A stretch of 64,000 nt of DNA from the NCBI RefSeq assembly GCF_008831285.2, contig NC_045139.1, forward strand, positions 30,698,206 to 30,762,205, read 5' to 3'. Below are positions 57,580 through 64,000 of the stretch, piece by piece. Under the pieces are notes generated by a model that was not told where the DNA came from, did no database searches, and was given only the letters and a program-made list of their open reading frames with translations. This stretch comes from Nymphaea colorata. Lineage: Eukaryota; Streptophyta; Magnoliopsida; Nymphaeales; Nymphaeaceae. Each line of letters starts with the position of its first letter. The first letter of the stretch is position 1. The translations under genes were made by a program, and so were the position numbers.

Positions 57580-58605
57580 ATGACAGACTACCGGGAGCAT
57601 CCGAGAATCCAACCGCTTATATCGCGCTAGGCTCGTTGACAACGAACCCAGCTCGAACCCCTCCAGACAATTAAGCTGCTCCTTGTAAAAAATAGTGTAC
57701 ATGAACATTAATAAAATATTTGTCAGTCCGTTAAATTTCCACGTATTTTATTTAGCCGTTCGGCTGAGAATTGTAAAAATAAATAATAATAGTATAAAAA
57801 ATTTCCTAACGGTTAGGGTGAGTGGTTCAAGATCGTTGGTTGTTCATCTTAGAACATGACAGTGACTCATTCAAAATTTAAACATGAGTCTGTAAAAAAA
57901 AAAGGTGAACCACCCACCTTGCCGCCCAATACATTACCATCTCTTTAAAAAATCAAACTTGATATAATGATCAAATATTGTCTATACACCATAATAAAAT
58001 GAATCCAACCTTTTACCAAATTGGGTATTGGTGCAAGGTAGGAGTTGATATGCAGCCAGCTTTTATTTTGAATTTTTGAAGCATCAACTCTTTGTGTTAT
58101 AAAATGAAAAACAACATGTTGCAGAGCAGCACCCCAAAGCACCATAGCAAACCCTATACCATTAAGATAAGAGGAGGGGGTGGACGAGGGTGATGGCTGT
58201 AATTCACCTTGCTAGATCGACTAAGCGGACCTTACTGACCATTTACATTTCTAATTAAAGCACCAACCATTGGGACCTTATCATGCAACATAAACGTATG
58301 AGAATGCCTCAATTTGGCGAAGCAAGCCGTCCATCATTCCAGGGTGCTTGATGGGGGCGGAGAAATAAAACAAATTTTTCATGTGGGCGGTACTTGAAAG
58401 TTTTCACTAAAAAGAAATGTCAGATATTAAAAAAAAAAAAAGGAAAACCGTGAATCTTATAAGAAAGAAAAAAATATCTCTAGATTTGTATTTTCAGTGT
58501 TTTGTTGTATGAGTGTACTGTTCAGGTAAAATTGTTCAGCAATGTACACCTTGAAATGTTTTCCTTTTTCCTTATTCATCAAACATCCACTTACACCTTA
58601 AAGGC
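57580..58605. other. Intergenic region upstream of RPF2
   Basis: AT-rich, with A-runs near 57893 and 58428. No gene or element recognised. Confidence 0.5.
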
Positions 58606-59004
58606 TTGAAGCTGTTGAAATATGTGTTGGTTTCCTGGCCATGTCCCCAAAGCAGATATGGCAGCACGCCCAGCTATTGGGCAGTCTTCGTTGGGCTTGT
58701 GATCGGATGTAGAAGAGAAGACTTTAGCCTGGGTGTTATACTCTGCAAGAAAGCACAGGAAGGCATTCACATTTGTTTTGTTCATTGGGTGGCTGAGTTA
58801 TGGAACAGAGTCATTGTTCATTGGGTGGCTGAGTTATGGAATAGAGTCAGTGGAAGAGATAGACATTCATATCGAGGGAGGAGAGGCACCTGCCCAATTG
58901 GAGGGCCAAAGAAACGGTTTTATATGTATCTAAATGAGCCTTTGGCAAGTAATGGCTACTCGCACATTCTTCTTAGATGGGTGTCATCAAGTGCCCCAAG
59001 TTGA
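58606..59004 (+). CDS. Unrecognised open frame with internal 36-bp tandem duplication (doubtful)
   Basis: 132 codons, MKLLKYVLVSWPCPQ to LRWVSSSAPS. The 36-bp unit (58781-58816 and 58817-58852, two visible differences) keeps the frame and repeats HWVAELWNRV at protein level. No family recognised and no flanking splice or promoter signals of note. The minus strand is open over 58591-58785 as well. It may be a fragment of an unidentified mobile element. Confidence 0.2.
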   Translation: MKLLKYVLVSWPCPQSRYGSTPSYWAVFVGLVIGCRREDFSLGVILCKKAQEGIHICFVHWVAELWNRVIVHWVAELWNRVSGRDRHSYRGRRGTCPIGGPKKRFYMYLNEPLASNGYSHILLRWVSSSAPS

Positions 59005-60070
59005 AAATAAAATATTAGGAAATTAATGTTTCAAGTAAATGGAATGATCATCCCACCACCCAAAGCAAGGCCCGAAGGCCCCCATTCCCCCTGCCTCCAG
59101 GGACATGAGCTACGTTGGTGCTAAAGATCTACCTTATATAAGCCCACGGAAATTGATGTTAGAAGCAAAAAAAAGATCAATGTTTTCTATTCTTCGGCGG
59201 ATCTGGTCTCATGTTTTTCTTTACCTTTGTAGGAACCATGATCTTTACGGAGTATTTAATATAAAACTAGTTATTGAATCGTGATGAATTCATCCAAGAT
59301 GTATGGAGCAAGGAAAAATATCAATGATGGTTATTGAAATATAAACACATTCGAGATACGGCCAGTTGCGACCTTTTGTTTTGAAAACATATGTAGTAAA
59401 CAGAATTGGAAATAACACATGGTTGGAGCTTGGTTCTGCATTATGATAATGAAAAAATAATATTTACGACGCCATACGTTCTTTTCCTAACAACCAACAA
59501 TGCAAAAGCATCAGCCATGATGATGTGCTGGGTCGAATGGTCAAATTCATTGGCCAATGCCACCATTAGCTTAATTAAGAAAACGGCCTTTGAATTCTCA
59601 AAATGATGACTATGAACAAGGAGAATGAGAGTAAATTTTGGGTTTTAGGTATGGCTCAAAGTTCGAATTGGATGGACAATTACAAGAACCTGTCCTTTTT
59701 GCTTTTTCCACCCTGACAAGCAAAAGATCACCTGGCAAGCAAATAACTTACAGCTAACAAGAGGAGTACTCTCTCTCTCTCGCTCACGCCTGGTGCAATT
59801 AGCATACATGCAGGTATAAAGCTAGTACTGGAAACGACCCCATACAACTTTTTGTTACCAATAATTGCTGTTGAAAAATTCTGCATTTGCCTGTAATACA
59901 ATTTCTTCTCTGAATTCTATCTATCAGCTTGCGTCAGCTGGCCAACCTCGTTCTGCGCACTAAGAATCTGGGCAGTGAAGCACACACAGTGAGAAGCTGC
60001 ATTATGCTGCCTAACATGACAGGTGATTTCCCAGAAACCATTTTCTATTTTACATAAATAGCAAGGACAA
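59005..60070. other. Intergenic / 3' flank of the ankyrin-RING gene
   Basis: AT-rich with a short CT run near 59770. A 66-codon frame at 59406-59606 has no recognisable product. Confidence 0.5.
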
Positions 60071-63000
60071 TCAAACACCTATTTCCAGATCACACTGATG
60101 CTCTCTGTGGCAAGTCCTGCGGTGTCGAAAAAGCTTCGTACAGCCAATTTTTCCAATTTTCGGCCCTTCAATTCTGTCCTGCTGAACTGGAGCATTTTCT
60201 GGTAGTTGAGGTGTTCTACCGCTATTCTCATCATGATGGCATTCAGGGTCACTATGGCATGTACATGAAGGTAATGTGAAAGAAGCAAATGGAGTACAAG
60301 AGACGGGACAGGACATATTTGAAGAAACAGAAGCAACACAGCTCTTGCGTAAGTCAGACCTATCATCATTGGCAGAAGACGCAGTGCAGGCATGACCCTG
60401 AAGCATGCATGCAGTGCAGAGATGAAGAGAGTGGTTCAGTTTCCGATCTTTGGTGGGAGAGCAAGCCAGTTTGACAAAAGAAACAATCCCATTTCGACAA
60501 AGAGGACATGGAATGGAACCAGGAGGACTAATGGCGCCAGATCTGATGTTGCTAGTTGAGCACAGGTAAAGGGCACACTTGATACAGAATTCATGAGCAC
60601 AACCTGAAAATACAGAAAATTAGCTCTTTCAGTTCCAGAACAATTACAGTACAAGGAGTATGTGAAGACTTTCTAAAAGAAATTGACAACGATAGTAGTG
60701 TTGAATTGGTCCCCAGCAGAATTATAAAAGTTATTTCAACAAGCACATGAAACTAAAAGCAAAATGCACTGAGCAGTTATATCTTTACTGATACCTAAAA
60801 TAAACAATCATATGCAACACATCCAAGTAACTGTAAATGTAGTCAACTATAGTACCCACCAACAGTTCAACTACAAGCCAAACAGACCAAGTTAAATTAT
60901 TAGTAGGAAAAGCTGTTCACAGTTGAGAATTTGACTTCAAGGCCAAAAGAGTGTCAGAAAGAGGAGAAGAGGAGCCATGAGAGAGAAAGAAATGCAACTC
61001 ACTAAGAATCACCAAATATGATGGCAACTGAAGTGTCCAGTTCAGATGAAACAGCGACCAAGGAATGGGACCATATTTGAGCCATTTTATCTTGACTAAT
61101 TTGTTTCACAGTGACAAGTGTAAGCTTGCCCAAGACAAATTTAATGGACCTTTGCTTCTTACCATGCTGCAGTTCTTTTCCATAATACACTGTACCGTTG
61201 TTAATACTCACTAAAAGCTTCAAAATGCAGATTGTTGCAAAAAGCTTTCTGCCTCCTAGTGGACTGATTTTTAGAAAAATCTCACCATTGAATGATAATG
61301 AAAGAGATTTTGCCAAGGTTAACCTCATTGTATGTTGGTTGAGTCAATCAAACATCAGTTGGCCGTCCATTACAGTCCCCTCCCCCTCCCCCCCACACAA
61401 CAAACCTCCCTCCACCCACCCCCAAAACAACAACCAACCAACCAAAAACCAAAAAAAAAAAAAAAAAGACCTTGTCACAGTTCAATCTACATACGTCAAA
61501 TATATTAGAGGTTCTTGTACTTGAGCTGAGAAGTACATGCTAAGGTAAATAGTGCCTTAAGACTTGGAATTAATCCTTATTTAATTGTGCACCTCCTTTA
61601 TCTATAGTAATGGTGATCTCAAATGTTGTCAGTGTTGTTTTTTATTGAAGTGACATAATTCGAACTGTTTTGATCACTGATGTACTAAAATCTAGAAAGA
61701 TAAACATACATGCTAACGTACATGACCATAAAAGGAAATATGTATAGAGAAGAAATATGCAAGAAACAGAGTACCGAATGCAATCAGTTTTCCCTAAAAA
61801 TTCAAAACAGAAATAGGATTCTCTCTCCCTCGCACACATAGACACAGACACACACAGGTACAATCTTAAACAACACTAGTCCAACAATTTAGATAACATT
61901 GATCTTTTGAATATCTTACAAAGCAAACAAAACATGCACTGTAACCAGCCATCAGCTCCAAAAAAGACTGCAGTTTAATAGCTCCAATACCAAGGTTTGG
62001 GCAAGAAAGAAGAATGAAAAAGCAAAAGTCCCACTCATAAGAATTTGAAACCAGACGGGACAGCAGTATTCAGCACCAGAAAATATAGAACTAACCTTCA
62101 GCAGCAACCATGCAAGATCTCTCTAGGCAGACAGCACAAAGATCATCATCATCAGTTAAGTCTCCAGCAGATTGTAGCCCACACTCCCTGCATAGAAAAG
62201 CTAGTGAGTCTACAAAAGGTGAAAACTCAATCACGTCGAGTAATAGAAAAAAGTGATTCGGGAAGGTGAAAACTAGTCATTAGTCAAATGAAGTTAACTA
62301 AAATGAAAGCTTGCAGTTGATATTAAATGATTTCAGAAATCATTAATCAGAAAAGGAAATAAAATCTCGAATTAATGGGACAATAACATCCAAAGAACTA
62401 CTACCACCAGCAGAGGGTAAAATGTATATAAAACTAAGAATATCAACCAATATACCATTGAGTACCATTCTTGGATTTTTGTTGGTGAGTTTTTTCCAGG
62501 GTGTTAAAAGGAAAGCTTGTTTTCCTCTGGAAATTTCAAAAAGCTAAATATATAAATAACAAAAAATGCGAAATTTTGAGATTTTCTATCAATTTCCTTG
62601 CAAGAACACAGATAAAAACTCAAACTAGTTGCTAAAATGTTAAAACAAACCACAAATGTTCAAACTTCAAAAATATATTAAAAAAATGTTTTTTTGACAA
62701 TTCTTGTGATAATATTGTAATATTTCCACAATATTTTTCTTTTCACGATATTTTCAAAATATCACACTTTTCTCACCTTTTCCTTGTTTTAAGGTTTTTA
62801 ACACGATTAAAAAAAAGGAAAACATATCTGTGACATTGCTATATACTAGGAAAAACATCAAAGCATCTAAAATCACAAGTAGGCTAGAAAATTTAGCTAC
62901 CTATTGCATGACCAATCAAACCAAAGAAAAATAGTTTGAGAGAATAATATAACGAAAGTCAGTATGTGAAATAAAATCAGCATACCTGCATAGGCGGAGT

Positions 63001-63940
63001 TGGTGCTTGTCCATCCCAGATGGAGGATGGCTTAATCTAAGTTTTCTGTATACATTCTTTCCTCTTCATCTTGTTCTTTTAGTTTTGTCAGACGACACAA
63101 ACAGTTTCTGATGTGAAAATGTTAATCTAAGTTTTCCTTTTTGGTCTTTTCCTTTTTCTTTGTGGTTCGGTGGGTGAGTTGGTTAGTTGGAAGGAAGTGG
63201 CAGGTACTCTTGTCCAGAGTCCATCAGACTACTTTTGTGAACATGACTGCAGGTACAGGGACGTTCAGGTTAAATCCAGTTTAGATCAGCTATATTAGGG
63301 TAATGATGCCAGGGTCTGGTCAAAAAAAGTTTCTGCTATTCTTACCTTTCAGATCTCGATATTAATTTCTGGATTTCCCACAAGACATGACATGAGTTAT
63401 GGAAGAATTCTGTAACTAATGAAGGGAAAATTTGGTGATGATTGTGAGAGAGCTCTTCTATTAACCTCCTATTGGCAACAAAACAAATCACTTGTACCAT
63501 TACATGTGTCATTTCGACTACAGGGTATCCAGAGAGTGTGAGGCAATACGGAAATCAAAATGGACTATTCATGTGACAGATCAGAAACAAAGAGTGCATA
63601 CTAAGCACATGTATTTTCATCTCACAAAGTAATATGGTATGCATAAACATGTTTAGACTATAGAACTTGCCACAGATTGAATTGAATAAGCAACCCCAAG
63701 GAAGTTATTTTGGATAATTTAGATGTGTTAATCAGTTGAAGTTCAAACGCGGTAACTGAAAACATGAAATCAGATAAATCAGAACAAATAAATTACCTTG
63801 CTATGCTTATTATACTTGAAAGAGGCAAGGCTAAGAACTTCGATGGTGTAAACATTCGGGGAATCACATCAGAGTCCGGTGCTAGCAGTGGTGCAAGCCA
63901 ATGCCTTCCCCATGTTACCGCAATATCAAGTGGTAGCCGT
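60071..63940 (-). CDS. XBAT/XB3-type ankyrin-repeat RING E3 ubiquitin ligase, last three exons (5' end outside window)
   Basis: These ligases have N-terminal ankyrin repeats and a RING near the C-terminus. Exon 63940-63797 encodes the end of the ankyrin part ([19 protein letters not shown]) and SSIISIAR. Exon 62187-62096 encodes an acidic hinge and the start of the RING ([16 protein letters not shown]). Exon 60603-60071 completes it ([27 protein letters not shown]) and runs to TGA. The Cys/His order is C3HC4, complete. The tail keeps the family blocks [27 protein letters not shown] and REHQC. Junction phases agree (2, then 1). The start lies beyond 64,000. XBAT31/XBAT33-like is my best placing; the exact orthologue is uncertain. 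Confidence 0.93.
60604..62095 (-). other. Penultimate intron of the ankyrin-RING gene
   Basis: 1.49 kb within the RING coding region. It contains a C/A-rich low-complexity tract (61376-61470: C-runs, then CAAC/CCAA repeats, then a poly-A run). No other feature. Confidence 0.7.
62188..63796 (-). other. Intron between ankyrin-end and RING exons
   Basis: 1.6 kb of AT-rich intron with no gene recognised. 63941-64000 is also intron (acceptor TTTTCATCAG at 63941). Confidence 0.7.
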
Positions 63941-64000
63941 CTGATGAAAACGTAAGCTTAGCATAATTAAAGTTGGTGAAAATAACGACATATGACCATT

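Noticed and set aside
60079..60393. Second minus-strand frame over the last XBAT-type exon
   Set aside because: Shadow of the real frame, which carries the RING end and conserved tail blocks.
1..64000. CRISPR arrays, bacterial operons, Shine-Dalgarno sites, replication origins
   Set aside because: The window is plant nuclear DNA; the only regular short-spaced repeats are the palindromic array and microsatellites, which have no spacers of CRISPR type.

Overview
This is nuclear DNA of a flowering plant. The evidence is spliced genes with GT-AG introns, plant-specific families (TFL1-type PEBP, plant MUN/DUF810 protein, XBAT-type ankyrin-RING ligase), telo-box promoter motifs, and Ty1/copia and Ty3/gypsy retrotransposons primed by initiator tRNA-Met. 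The species cannot be named from the sequence. The very long, TE-filled introns suggest a medium or large genome.

Layout: (1) 206-803, minus: first coding exon of an RPAP2/RTR1-type RNA polymerase II CTD phosphatase; the rest lies off the left edge. (2) 2058-2900, minus: decayed L1-type LINE. (3) 4252-41480, minus: one gene of about 37 kb for a MUN-domain (DUF810, unc-13-like, PATROL1-related) protein. I could assemble it as 26 coding exons with every phase consistent, 1,144 aa, no frame break. Its intron 11 holds a nested pair of LTR retrotransposons: a decayed, chromovirus-like gypsy (20924-31385, TSD TATTG), itself split in its gag by a young copia (21223-26429, identical 164-bp LTRs, TSD GTGGA). 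Intron 23 holds a five-copy 31-bp palindromic array. (4) 44573-45412, minus: disabled copy of a GONST3/GONST4-type Golgi nucleotide-sugar transporter. (5) 50672-52137, plus: complete four-exon TFL1/CEN-like floral repressor, 178 aa. (6) 54364-57313, minus: complete six-exon RPF2 (Brix domain, 60S ribosome assembly), 315 aa, with a telo-box upstream. (7) 60071-63940, minus: last three exons of an XBAT-type ankyrin-RING E3 ligase; its 5' end is off the right edge.

The genes are unrelated in pathway: transcription machinery, membrane trafficking, nucleotide-sugar transport, flowering-time/meristem control, ribosome assembly and ubiquitination. This is ordinary gene-island architecture with no operon-like logic. 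I saw no CRISPR array, rRNA or convincing tRNA gene. The most unusual local structures are the palindromic AACGG array in intron 23, the nested retrotransposon with a single in-frame stop in an otherwise open gag-pol, a GC-AG intron, an apparent relic copy of exon 19, and a GC-rich island at 52.6-53.1 kb.
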